This document shows positions 35,863 to 48,173 of a DNA stretch of 64,000 nucleotides, piece after piece; position 1 is the first letter of the stretch, and each line of letters begins with the position of its first letter. The stretch comes from Gorsachius magnificus. Taxonomy: Eukaryota > Chordata > Aves > Pelecaniformes > Ardeidae. The position numbers and the translations under genes are program-made. The notes beneath the pieces were generated by a model. That model saw only the letters and a program-made list of their open reading frames with translations, was not told the DNA's origin and did not search any database. Location of the stretch: positions 67,428,612-67,492,611 of the forward strand of contig CM067084.1 of the NCBI GenBank assembly GCA_034008185.1, read 5' to 3'.

Positions 35863-38800
35863 GAGAGCTAACTAATTCACTACTAATGAATAATTACAGC
35901 CTCTGAGAGAGTGGACTGAAAAACTGTTCGTAGCGCTTGTGAATGAAGTATAGGAAATCTTGGTGAAGCCATTTCACAATTTGCAACACTACTTTCTTGG
36001 GAGTAAAAAAATATTTTTCCCATTTTCATGTATCTGGAATGTCACATCTAACTGTTCTTAATCTTTCTGACAAAATGTTTTGTGAGAGATTAGAAAGAAG
36101 ACATTTGAGGTGGGTAGAAGTGCTTTATGAAAAAAAAATCAGAGAGCAGGTTGAAGCCATGGATGTGCCAGAAAGTTCAGATCCCTGACTGGGAAGCTGC
36201 TACTCAAACTTTATAGCAAGGATCTTTTTCCCTGTCCTGACCCCTCTCCCCAAGTCTGGCATTTGGCTTTATAGCACATTGGTCAGTTCTTCAGTCAGCA
36301 TTTCCTTGAACATTTATAGCTCCGCTTTAAAGGTGGAATTCTCATCCTGAAGATGATAATCCTTCATCATGTAAAATGACCACGCTGTAATAAGATCTTC
36401 TTGCAGGGTGCAAATGTGTTATTAGGTGTCAGTCTGCAGGCTCGGGTCATCCACCAGCTGTTATACTGCACAGGTTGTATTTTTTTGCAACATTTGGTGG
36501 AACATTTCAGGACTGCGGGATTATCTGAACCAGATGTGAAAAGCCATCTCCCTGACACAAGTGTGCAATTAGTCATAAGTGATTACCCATGACCCTTTAT
36601 GTGCAAGGGGAGGGAAACTTAGGGTTAACTGCTGTCTGCACCTTAACAGAAGAGGGCTGTAAAAATTTCTCTTTTTTCTTCTCTTTCTCTTTTTTCTTCA
36701 TCAGCCAGTTTTCTGCTTGTTCTTGCTTTTGAGATTTTTCAGGGACATGTAAACCAGGAGAAACCTAGAAATCTGAGTCCTACTTGGAAAACTGTAACAG
36801 AAAGTCACTGAGAGAGAGAGACCTGAGTCCAGGTTTTTTTCTGCACCTTCTTCTGTCGTTTGCAGTGACAAAATCAGTGTAAAATCACAGCCTCTCACCA
36901 GTGAAGGGACTGGATATGTTGGCCCAAGGGCAAGAAACACACTAAGGACCTCCCTCCTGCTAGATAACGCTTCTCTTTTGTATGGAGTAGGACTTCATTT
37001 TGAGTTACCTCAGCCAGCAACAGCTCCAGTAACATGACAAAGGGAGAGATATGAGACTCTCACAGGGCTTTACTTGTCAACATCAACACCTTGGCTTCCT
37101 CTGGAAACCGATAAGCAGTCAGCACAATTCCTAGACCTCTGCTCAAATACCATTTGGAAGAGGTAACACAGCCCAACTCAGCCCCTCATCTAAGTGGCAG
37201 CTCTGTCCCTGTGTATCTGTAGAGCTCTTAATACAGTGGGTCCTGTAGTTGCTGAGATGTATGTTTGCTGGCATAACTGAATAGGTGACTTTATAACAAC
37301 GTGGAAACCTTTGTAGAAATCCCATTACATAGTTGTGATGCCACTGGGAACTGTGTGAAGCCTTTTATTATTTAGATCCAAATGGAAACCTCAAATGTTT
37401 TTGGCAAGCTACATGATAACTTCTGTTCTTTAGTTGATTAATGATTTCCCTTTGTAGGACGGGGGTTCATCTTTAGCTGTCCAGTGTGATTTTCACACCT
37501 GCTTCCCCTCAGTTATGGCAGGAGGCTATACATTGGTCAGGGGTCTACATTTATTTGTGAAAGAAAGGGCCACAGTTTGGACACAATAAAAGAAAAGGAA
37601 AAGGTAACTGGTGCTACACAGATTTTGAGCAGCAGGTGGAGATATAAGCCCCCACAGGTTGCAAGCCGTTGTCACAGAAGGTAGTACTCACCAAAGATGA
37701 CTAAATCAAATTGTCTTCTAGCTACTTTCTTCTCTTCAGCCAAAATTGCCTCAGATTTATCAACACTGAGTCTTACTTGTTAGTTCCTGTCTGTGTCTCT
37801 AACACAGCTAGTCAACAGCTAATGCAGACCTGGAGGATGTGGAGAAATTGAACGGTGTCATCTGCTTTCTGAAGACATTGCATGAAAGCAGAGCGGCTCC
37901 CTGACCCTTTCAGAGGACCTAGGGCCAAGGAGCCTAGGACAAAGCATGTTTCACATGAGATCCTCAACAGTAAGCACAACAATTGCCCATAACTGGCTTT
38001 GGAAAAGGAACAGACCTTCACAATTTTGTTGTGGTTGGTAACCTACCTAACAGCACTGCAGCTCCCAGCGCAAATCCCATCTGGAGCGCTAGACTTTCAC
38101 CCACAGCCATGAGGATAGGTGCCAACAGACCAGATCATATCTCCTACCCTATTCAGGTCAACAGCACATGGAGAATTAGGCCCTGTGAGAGCTGTCTCGT
38201 CACAGCTACTTTTGTGGACAGTGGAAATTTGGATTGTCTGAATGAAGTGATGGTTTCTTAAGTGCAGAGCCTTTACGGGAAACCAAGAGTTTGCTTTCCC
38301 TTAATGAGGTATTTAAAAGCTTTACCATCCTACCTCTTCTCCTTCACCCCTCAGAGTAGGGTATAAACCACAGCTTGGCCAGTGAAGTCTTCCAGACAGT
38401 TTTGGGTTCCCAGTGCTGGCCAGGCTCAGACAAAGAAGCTTTGGCGTTTGTCCCCTGGAGAAATTTTCCTTCCCTTCAACAGCGGTCAGTTCTTTCTGAA
38501 TCTGCATGATTTTAAGTAAGAAGAAACATCTCAGTTTAGGTTTAAGCCTTTCATCATCTTTCTTGAAGGTTTTTTTTCCCCCCTCAAGTGCTTACCATCA
38601 AGGCTGGGCTGCATGAAACACATTTACTTCTGAGTTTTCAAGCCCTGCCTGCACTGTAAAATTTAATGGACATCAAGGGAAGAATATTTGTTGGTCCAAC
38701 AACAATTTTTCAGGATTTATAGTTTCTATCACTCCTGGTTATGACCTTACCCTCCATTCCAGCCACCCCTCTCAGCATGCAGCTGAATTTTTCCAGTTTC

Positions 38801-41334
38801 ATGGTACACTTGAAGTTCTTCAGAATTCAGTATTCATACCGAGTCCTGACAAAGCGTTGAGTGTTCGCCCAAATGTTCAGATAAATATTAGACCCTAGCA
38901 TTGCCCTCCAGATGGAGAAAAAAAATCAAAACAACCTTTGGAGGTAAGGTCAGCTCCATCCAATGCTTCCTTGTCAGCTGTGGCAGCTCTGTCCTGACTG
39001 TGCGTATGTAGGCCCTTGTCCTTTGCAGCCGAAAATCTCCGGGTACAACCTGAGCAGAGGACAGGCGAGGGTTGGTGACATCTGTATGTGGACCTGGTCC
39101 TTGGGCAGAAAGTGAGATGCTGTTCCAGCAATAAGGGATTAGCACGAGTGAAAGAGAGCTCTGACTGTAATTTCCCTTTGGCAGCTTAGATACAAGCTTA
39201 ACTTTGAATGTGGGAGCAAGTCCGTGGAAGCAAAACGGCCTGTTCGCCACCTCGCAGTGCGATACGTGCTGAAGCCTTGCGGGATCTGCGCTCTTGTTTG
39301 GATTTCTGAATTCCTGCCAGATCAGGGCATTTAGTTTGGACCATAAGAGAAATAGAAGCTGTTCACAAGGCTTGGGTCCAAATTTCCACGCCATCTGCTA
39401 TGCTGTAAGATCAGTGTGGAGGTTTGAGCCTGCCATAAAAGTAGAGGGAAAAGAAAATAATGTTTAATAAAGAGATTCAGTGAACAGGAAAAATAGGGAA
39501 TTAACCCAAAGGTTGTCCAACCATGTTCTTGGGTGTCATAAATTAGGAAGGGAGTAGCACTAAACAAAGAAAAAAGAAAGACAGGGGATGATGGAATACT
39601 AAAACCAAAGGTAAAATGAAGTCAGTTTTCAGTGGTATAGTGAAGGTGAAGGTGACCAAGCCTTGACTGATTACTCACTTCGAATTAAAAGTTAAGACTA
39701 ATGTCTTCTTTGGCAACTTCTGGCCGCAGGTGCTGGAGACTGAGATAGTAAATGGGAGTGTGGCAGCTCTGAGACCCCAGTCTTGCACCAAGACAATGTG
39801 AGCAGCCCAAATCTCTTGTGTGGGCCTGCTCCTGAAGTTCCCACTTTGAGCCCTTTGTGTGTCTGGCTGAAGAAAATCAAACTATGCCTGCTGTGAAAAA
39901 ACATTGTATCTGGGTGAGGGGGCTGATTTGAATAAACATAAGACATTGGTAACAAATGTTGCGATTAATTAAGATTGGAAATCAGAGAATTAGCAAGAAA
40001 TGCAATATAGTAATGTTTAATTGGAGAAAGTATTATAACTGCTAGCCTTTTGAATCTCATCGCAGAAAATTGCCATCAGATGAAATTACCATACCTATTA
40101 ATATAATTGGAAAATAACTTTAAGAAGAAAGGTCTGGTGTTTCATAATAAAGGTGGTGTAAATTTTACAGTAGTTCTTAACAGCCAAAAAAGATTAATGG
40201 AAACATCTATATTTCATTGCATAAAAGCCAAATCAGGAGCAGAGTCATGGGTTTCCTTCTGAGCACCACTTCCTTATTGGGAGTGATTTTCACTGTCTTT
40301 CCAAAAAAACCTAGGAATGTACTTCAAAATTTTGAGTTGCCAGTGTGGCAGCAAGAGGTTTAAATACCATTAAAGCCCTCTTAATTCAAAAGAACAAGTA
40401 TTATTATGTGCTGTCAAACCACAGAACGTAAATGATGACTGAATCACCTGGCACTGTCTCTTTAACTCAAGACCTGCCACATCTGAACGTGTGGGGCGGT
40501 TTTATTTTCCTATTTCAGAGCTGCTGCTTCTCTGTTCCCCTCTCCTCCATGTGAGTTTATTTTCCATTCTGTTTTTTGTTGTTTAGGTAGGTGCAGTGAT
40601 GGCATCCTGGGCAGTGTTGGGAAGTACTGCCTTCCTTTCTGGGATAGGAAAGCAAAAGCTGTTTCAAAGCTGAAATCAGATTTTGTAGAGCACCCTGCAT
40701 TTGGGGCAAATTTTCATGAGGCTAAACATAAAACACTACTATGAACAATGGCCAAGGAGGGATATATATTAAATAATCTGATCTTTAATCCTTGGTATTA
40801 GATTATTTATTTGTTTTAGGCAATGAAGGATGTTATTTGATCTTTTCCTCACTGCCATTTGTCTTGCAGTCTACTCTGCAGATGCGCTGGGAAAGGATTA
40901 TGTTCCTTCATCTCCCAAATAAGCTTTTTGTTTGTTTGTCATGGCTTTTGTACAGCTTACAAGCCTGAATTTCTGTGTGGGCTTAGGTAAATTTCTGTTC
41001 TTGAAGCTAAACAATACTGTAACCTGCTTAAAAGAATCAAGCTATGAAAACACCACCTTTTTCTTGTGTACCAGTTAATCCGCAAGATATTTAGGACCAT
41101 GGTATCTGAGTGGACAAGCATTTGAAAAATAATAAAAATAATTTGAGAAAAGGTTAATTGAATGTAAAATAACTAAATAAGACCTTTAAAATGTTCTTTG
41201 CAACTTCTCAATACATGATTTAGAAATTTTATTAAATAAGTACACGTGTGGCTTTTTGAAAGCTATAGGACTTGAAAAATAATGTTACCTTTCTCTGTTG
41301 AAAGTATTTAATACTCTCCCTTACATCTTCATCA
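35863..41334. other. Non-coding DNA, no gene recognised
   Basis: Contains the longest open frame of the window, 168 codons on the minus strand at 38888-39394, ATG-started. It has no domain, signal peptide or family resemblance I can see, and a second frame is open across the same DNA. The stretch 40340-40560 is repeat-free with motifs such as AACCACAG (RUNX-like) and may be conserved. Confidence 0.6.
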
Positions 41335-41435
41335 TCTTTAACTCATTAATCCTCACTACACTTCCCTGAGGAAAGGGAATATTACTACCATTTTATATGT
41401 AGAGACCTGAGGAAGGGAGATATTAAGGCCTGGGC
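41335..41435 (-). repeat. MIR-family SINE relic (minus strand)
   Basis: ACTCATTAATCCTCACTACA, then CCCTGAGGAAAGGGAATATT, ACTACCATTTTA and GAGACCTGAGGAAGGGAGAT, reproduce in order the reverse complement of the MIR central and 3' region (taatcctcacaac-ccctatgaggtaggtattatta-ccattttacagatgaggaaactgagg). MIR is an ancient tRNA-derived SINE of amniotes. This copy is decayed but collinear over about 100 bp. Confidence 0.7.
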
Positions 41436-41449
41436 TCATAAGGGAATTT

Positions 41450-41495
41450 CATGGTGTAAATCCTCCAATTATGCTGATGTCAGTGGGACTTGGAT
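41450..41495. repeat. Possible ancient amniote repeat fragment
   Basis: ATGGTGTAAATCCTCC followed by GATGTCAGTGGGACTT recalls the widespread old phrase tggtgtaaatcaggagtaactcc-ttgaagtcagtggag. It directly adjoins the MIR relic. Confidence 0.35.
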
Positions 41496-43439
41496 GCCTG
41501 TATGCCTGGGAACCTCTACAATCTGCACTGAAATTTTTTTTGGCCAAGAAAACACCAGGAGCCTGGGTCAGGCAGGAAATGGAAGCAGAGATTGCGCAGA
41601 GATGTTAGGTTAGTGCTGTAGCCATTGAGTAGCATTTCCTTCTGCTGCTGAGAAAGCTCTTCAGCTGCCCACCTCCCAGTCCTCACAGGCGTTTGCTCAT
41701 ATAATGCGTACACGATGAAGTTGTGCGAACAGGATGAGATCAGAGGTAGCTCTAGCTCCGTGTCTTGGCTTTGCAAACAAGGATCCCTAGCAGGTACCTG
41801 ACATCCATTTTGTGCCAAAAGTTGAGGTAGGAGGCTAAGCTTCAAAATGTTGGCTGTTGCTGAGCTACCAATCCTTTTCTAAACAGCTTTGTGAGTACCC
41901 AGTCCTTGCGTTGTCCGCAATATTTAAGGTAAGTCATGTACTTAAATTCAGTTTGAAAACAAAATTCTTTTTATTCCCTTTTCAAGTTTTCCCTTATCGT
42001 CACATTCTGTAGGTGAAAGCTGTCAATTGCATTAGGAGCTTTTATTCCTTTGCTCTGACAGATTGTCACCTTAAAAATTCTGTAAGTTCTACAATTCCTT
42101 GATTCTTTGCTAGGGAGGCATAGGAAAGATGATATTTTGGATTAGAAATCCCAACTGAAGTATCACCATTTCATTGTTTACTTAGATTAAGCTAAAAACA
42201 TTTGTCATTAGGAACGCAAGAGGTAATTTCCTGCCAGAACACCCAAACCTTTGACATTTTTCCTTCAAAAATCCTTAAATGTGTGGTAGAGTATCAAAGC
42301 CTTTTCCCTAACATCATCAGCAAAGGTCAATGGTTTCTGACAGATGCATATTAAGCCTGACTTAATTATGACTGAGTGCCACAATGTTTTATAACATCTG
42401 TTATCCAGTGACTAAAAAGTGTCTATAATTCTATTTTTTTAAAGGACTAGCAGATGAAAATGACAATTTCAGTCGGGAAATCTGAACTGGCAGAAGAAAA
42501 AAAAAAAGGTCTTTTTTCCCTGGAATATTTCTAGTAATTGCTGTAATTTTGAAGCAACTCAAACTTTAAAAATTCCCACACGTGGCCTTGACAAGGTCAG
42601 CAAGGCCTCAGTAACTTTTATATTTCCTGCATGATCCCTGCAGGTTAAAGAGAGGGCCTCACTGAAAGGAGGCCAGCCTGCAGAATAAAACTTTTCCTAT
42701 AGCCCTGAGGAGCAGCTGTTCCTGGGCTGCTATAACCACTCTCCAAAAAGACCATTTTCACAACCTGAGCAAAAAATCTACCTGCTTGATCATTAAAATG
42801 TCAGATTGCTCAGGTCGCAAAAAACGTTTCACAAATAAATATCTTTGCTTGGGCTCCAGCATTCAAGAGTAGAGGCCGAGTACAGCAGCCCTGCTTGGGC
42901 ACAGCTTGCAGTCACTGCACTTTATGCTGTATCAGTTTTAGGTTGTTATTCACCATAATGGTACTTGAGCATCTTTCCTGTAAACTGTAATCAACAAAGC
43001 TGTATTGAACTTCATGGATTCCTGGCTGCCTTTTTTGAAGAAAAACTGTTTGTATTAAAGTCATGGGTTTTATTTTAATTTATTTATTTTTTTATTGTAG
43101 ATTTTATTTCTAGCTCTTTTAGGAGATCTGTAGTTTCAGATGAAGATACTACCATGCAAGTGTGTTGTAGCAGGGGCACATTAGAAGCAAAGCCCAACCA
43201 CTCAGCAGATTTTTCATGGTCTGTGACATTAGGACAGTTTATATTTCAAGTACAGCATTGCATAAAGCGTTCTCAAGTCTGAGAACTTCTGCTCAGTCTT
43301 TGGTGCTGAGGCTTCAGCACTGCATCTGCAGTGCACAGTATCCTGGATAGTGAAACTGGTCAGGTTTGTATGATACAGAATTGAGGCAAAATCCTGACTG
43401 AATCATTTACTACAAGACAGCCAGGATTTATCAGCTTAT
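41496..43439. other. Non-coding DNA, no gene recognised
   Basis: Holds the 42-nt exon candidate at 41887-41928. From 42570 to 42860 there is a repeat-free, moderately GC-rich block (GCCTTGACAAGGTCAGCAAG, TAACTTTTATATTTCCTGCA) that looks like single-copy, possibly conserved sequence. Otherwise plain. Confidence 0.6.
41887..41928 (+). other. 42-nt microexon candidate
   Basis: ATCCTTTTCTAAACAG/CTTTG at the left and TATTTAAG/GTAAGTCATG at the right are both close to consensus splice sites. The 42-nt block is a multiple of three and open in two of three plus frames. Neither 14-residue peptide is recognised. A chance pair cannot be excluded. Confidence 0.2.
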
Positions 43440-43512
43440 TTCCATTTCTGGTCTTGTCCAGATAGCCTGTACTACCCTGGGCAACTTATTTGACCTCTAA
43501 GGGCCATATTTG
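43440..43512 (+). repeat. MIR-like SINE relic (plus strand)
   Basis: CTACCCTGGGCAACTTATTT and GACCTCTAAGGGCCA match the MIR core (accttgggcaagttacttaacctct-gagcc) on the plus strand. The following GGTGCCTAAGCTAGGAGCCT at about 43541 may belong to another old amniote repeat. Confidence 0.55.
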
Positions 43513-45214
43513 TCTACTCCAGCTCTATACACCCAAATAAGGTGCCTAAGCTAGGAGCCTGGGCACCCACAAATTTTTCAGCTCTCTGCATAGAGACAGC
43601 ATAGACAGGACAGTCGTGGCTGCGGAAAGGTCTGAACCATGCTCCAAAAATGTCTCTCTGCTGAATGGAGGTAACCTAGGACACTAACCTCAGACTTGAT
43701 GTTAAGTGGATGTATAGATGACTCAAAGGCTTACTTCCTTACCTGAAACAGTAGGGAAATGCTTTGTCAGTGTGTGTTTCTGTTGTTGAAGTCCTCACAG
43801 TTGGTACCAGGAAGATTGGTGGTGGTGTGGCTGTCAGAGATGGTGCAAACCTTGGGGGAATCCTCTATCCCTTGTAACAGTCTTCAGATGGCGTGAAATA
43901 TATCCTGAATTCTCTTTTCTGGCTTTTGAATCAGGCAAAAGATCTGCTTTCCAAGCAAGGATGCTTCCTGGAAGGCACAGGCCTTCTCAAACAGCTGAAG
44001 TGGGTCATTCAGATTTGGAAATATATATATCTCAAAATGCCAAAAGTTCATTTGGGCTGGGTCTGAATAAAACATTGGAAATTTTTAATCCCAGAACAGT
44101 GGCTCATGTTTGACTTTCTCTGAACTTGAAGCTAGGAATCTTTATGAGATCAAATTTTACTTCACTGGTCTTCCAGGGAAACTTGTCTGAGCTTTCTCTC
44201 TGCATTTCTGAATTACTGCTAAAATCTGTGATTGTTGAGTTAGATACAGAGAATCCCAATTTAGAAGCAATAACAGGATCTGAGGCTCTGCACACGTTTC
44301 AAGATTTGGGAGATGGACATTTTCTGTTGAATAGAAATACATATTTATTACTCAGCAAATCACAAGTAATTTTTCTAAGTGGCAAGTTCAGGAGCTAACA
44401 ACTAATGGAGTGACATGTGAGGGAAATTGCAGACCATTTTAGAACTGCTGGACAATTCATCAGATCCTGCTTCATTTGTCATGTATGTACAAAAGCTGCT
44501 ATACATTATTATGCCCATGCTGTACTGCACTGGAGTACCCTAGGTGGGGATGGCTTTGATTATTTCCTTTTCCTGATGGATAAATATTGAGCTGCTACTT
44601 AGTTTGAACAGTTTTCTTATTCATACAGATGTCTCAGTGGCTCTAGCTGAAATGAAAATGAAATATTAGTTTATTACAAAGTAAAAGGGAATAGGGTTTA
44701 GTGAAATAGCTAAAGGGGATGAAGAGATTAAGATTCACTACTGACTGGAGAGTTTTTTTGATTTTCTGGATGATTTTAGATCTTCCCAGAATTAGTATGC
44801 CATTTGTTAATTAATCCATTGTACAATGATTACTACTACATTGTAAGCATTAACATTTAGCTGATATTTACAATTAAAAAAAAAAATTCTTTATTGAAAT
44901 TTAGGTGTACCTGTTTGGTAGCATCACAACAAGCAACCGGGTTGCTGGGTACTAAGTGGTTTTGCCAAAATATCTAATTAAAAAGGAACTGTCGAAGGAG
45001 GGCAGACTCTAGGTACTCTTTCTGTATCTGTTGTTACTGCTGCTTACTGCAACAACACCAGCTGAGATTGTATCTCACTGGAAAGATAGGATCGTTAATC
45101 TCTGCTGTTTGGACAGGGATACGCTATTTGGAGAAAATAAAAGCACAAATGTTATGGATGATGACAGTAATGCAAGGAAAAAAAAATCTTAATTATTTTT
45201 ATTCATTATAATAA

Positions 45215-45238
45215 TTTTTTTTTTTTTTTTTTTTTTTT
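45215..45238. repeat. Homopolymer T24
   Basis: An unbroken T run preceded by AT-rich sequence. No retrocopy structure is visible beside it. Confidence 0.85.
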
Positions 45239-45444
45239 ACATTTATGCATTGTCTGTATTTAAATAAGGGTCTGCTATGTTATCGAGGAGATGAACCGGA
45301 TTTTCATTTGTTTGTTTTTTTTTCTCTTGTTTGAAACAAGGAAAGGGCTGAATGTTGTGCACATGGCAGGAGTCTGTAACCCCTGACTGCAGGAGCTACT
45401 GTTAACATCATTCAGGCAGGGTGAACTGCAGATCCCAGTCTGCC

Positions 45445-45520
45445 TTTGGATGTTGATGAATTCTGGCCCACTTGAAGCCTAAGACAAAATCCTTACCCAC
45501 TTAAATGGAGCCGGAGACTT
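45445..45520. repeat. Possible ancient amniote repeat fragment
   Basis: GAATTCTGGCCCACTTGAAG and ACTTAAATGGAGCC show the word style of old bird/reptile repeats (attctggccc...gaagtcaatggagc). Weak, partial match. Confidence 0.25.
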
Positions 45521-48139
45521 TAGATGTGGGTGGCTGTTAATGATTTCTTTCATCCATTCTTTTCTCTTGTTTACACTTCTGTACATTTTTGTTTCTACTG
45601 GCAGTGTTGAATAGCTGATTTTCAGCCTGACCATTTTTATTTCAGGAAACTGGTATCTATGAGTGGGATAAGAGTGAAAGAATACATTATGCTACAGGTG
45701 GCATGGGCTATGTACGTCAGGCCTCTATTCTTAGGAGCAAGGTCAAATCTGAGGTTGTAGATTAATTGTGTAACAAGGTGTCAGAAAATATTCCACAAAT
45801 AAACAGAACATGGTTAACTCAACACTTTGAATTTATAGAAAGTCTAAATTAGATCCTTAAAATAACATGATTATTGCTAAGTTCTAGCCTGAAGCTAAAC
45901 TGGGGTTCTACTTTGAATGAAGGAGCTCCCAACTGGCAGGAACTTAAAAGGTAACTTAATATGCTGCACTACTAGAAATATAACAGACTGCTTATTGGGA
46001 CATGTTTAAAAAAGAGAATGTATAATAGTTTTCTGATCTCACTGATACATAGTTCTACGAGTAACAGCAGAGACAAGTGAAATCTGTTTTATGGTTCGCA
46101 AGAAATCAACTGGACAAAACCTGAGTTTCAGTTTGAGCAGTTCTACATATACAGAGGACTCCCAGCAGAATCTTTAAAAATAAGCATATGTTTCCCCAAT
46201 GACATCATTTTTTTGTTATCTGCATTGTACCATAGAAATTTTTTTTTCAAATAAGAGACAGAGGGCTATAGAAAAAGTTAGAGACCATAACATTTCAGTT
46301 TAGTTCTGTTTATTCCTACAACTACGTTTAAAATATTTTGATTAAGTAATGATGTAGTTAAAAAGCAGGGATAGTGAGTACTTCCAGGACTGAAAAACAT
46401 GTAAAACAGTGCAGAAATTGGACTTAATGCTTTATTTTCCCTACAGATTATAAGGAAGAGATTCATATACCTGCTCATTGAAATATTTAAGGGGAAGTAG
46501 CAAATAGAGATTAATCTTTTAGTTCCCAGTTAAATCTTCAGTTTTATTTTTAGTTCTGTTGTTGGAACATGGTTGTTTCTGTTAATCCAGTATGCTTGGT
46601 GGAGTGAGAAAATAGTATACAAGAATAAAGAAATTGTATGCGGTAACTTTAGTATAATTCATGTAAAGTAGCAAATAAGCAATTCCAGGTTTTAATGGTC
46701 ACATCTGATAATTAGAGTCTGTATGTGTGAATAAATTTCCTTTGTGATCAGTGAAGATTTTGCTTCTGCAATGTCTACGGATTTATTAGATATATCCATA
46801 TTAAGCATAGGTGAAGGTGAAAGGTTTCTCCAGTACGAGTTGAATCTAACTGGTTTATGGCTGATAGGCAGGAGCATCTCCTTTCATTTAAGATGTGTGC
46901 TGTTTCTAATAAAAATCTGCATGAAAATCTGTGAATGAAAATTGGTATCAATGTCTAAACCACAGGTTCTCATGTGGTTTAGCTTTTATTTCTCAGTTTC
47001 TGAAAAGAAATTAGAGTGTTCTGGATTATTAAATTACAAAATGTAATTAAAAAAAAGAGAAAAGTAACCACTAGAGATATAAACATAAAAATGCCTGTAC
47101 CTATTTATTCTGGCTTGGGGCATTGTGTTCCTTTTTAAGTTGCTTTTAAAAGGCACAGGATGGACATACTGGGACTAAATATACCTAAGAAGAGATGCAC
47201 CTATGGTGTGAAAAACAATAAAACCTTGCTTTGAGGCTATACAAGAGGATGTTGGTATAGGAAGGTATACAGAAATGCTGTCTAGAGCCATACAGCCCTG
47301 TATGGGCCACCACTGCTTATGACGTGTTCATGAGACTAAACTTCATAGGTGATGCAGAGACACTGCATGAAACATCCATGTCCAGCTGTATATCAGCCCA
47401 GGATTCCATCTTTTGTTTGCAACACTATTATAATTTCTACTGCTTCAGCTCAGATAACATCACCTCATGTAAATCAGCCCAATGTCCCTGTTTTCAATGC
47501 AGTTGTGTTGACCTGTGCCACCTGAGACCCTAGATTATGAATTGCATGGAACTGCCGTAATTTCATCCTCTGAGGATGTTAACTATTATTACCACAATCT
47601 CCTGTGGGTCAGGTTACTTGAAATGAAATTTTTATTCTTGAGCATCTAAATCATAATTTTCTGCCTTCTTCTAGGCAGAATTTATCCAAGTGTCAATATT
47701 CTTCCTTGTAAAATGGATTGAAGGCAGTGTTTAGAAGATGCATTAACCATTTCCAGAGACAGATCTGCATTTCAAGGGTTTTATAAGGTACTTACAGGTG
47801 CTGCATGGGGGAGCAATACATAAGATTTGAGAATGTTTCCCTTGACTTAACAGATGGCACCTTCACTTTTCTATCAGCTGGCACAACAAGAAAACTCAAG
47901 TAAGCTGAACAGGTACTGCAAGCGCAAAGTTAATGTCAGAAATTTCCCGGTATGAGCTCAGCTCCTAGTGTTGTAGAGGTAAGAAGGGAAAAGAGAGAGA
48001 CAGCCCAAACCTTAAAGCAGCCATTGCTGCTGTCTTCATGATTCAGTCCAGGCCGTCCGCCGGTATAATGCTGTATTTCCATCCTCTGCTTTCATTGGAA
48101 GTTGTGCTTGGCATGACTGCACTCTTAAGAGCATTTGGA

Positions 48140-48173
48140 CAAATAAATAACATCCCTCTTCATTATTTATTTG
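48140..48173. promoter_or_regulatory. Inverted pair of forkhead-like motifs
   Basis: CAAATAAATAA (48140-48150) and TTATTTATTTG (48163-48173) are perfect 11-bp reverse complements separated by 12 bp. Each arm contains a forkhead/MEF2-like A/T core. The surrounding 48080-48340 is repeat-free. Binding is inferred, not shown. Confidence 0.3.

Larger units (their letters stand above)
43513..48139. other. Non-coding AT-rich DNA, no gene recognised
   Basis: The notable items are the T24 run at 45215-45238 and a possible ancient repeat at 45445-45520 (GAATTCTGGCCCACTTGAAG). Open frames are all below 100 codons and unrecognised. Confidence 0.65.

Noticed and set aside
38888..39394. Longest open frame (168 codons, minus, ATG start)
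   Set aside because: No domain, family resemblance or splice/promoter context; a second frame is open across the same DNA; the length is compatible with chance in 128 kb of double-strand reading.
45181..45240. T24 tract as a possible retrocopy tail
   Set aside because: No body of a processed mRNA and no target-site duplication seen on either side.
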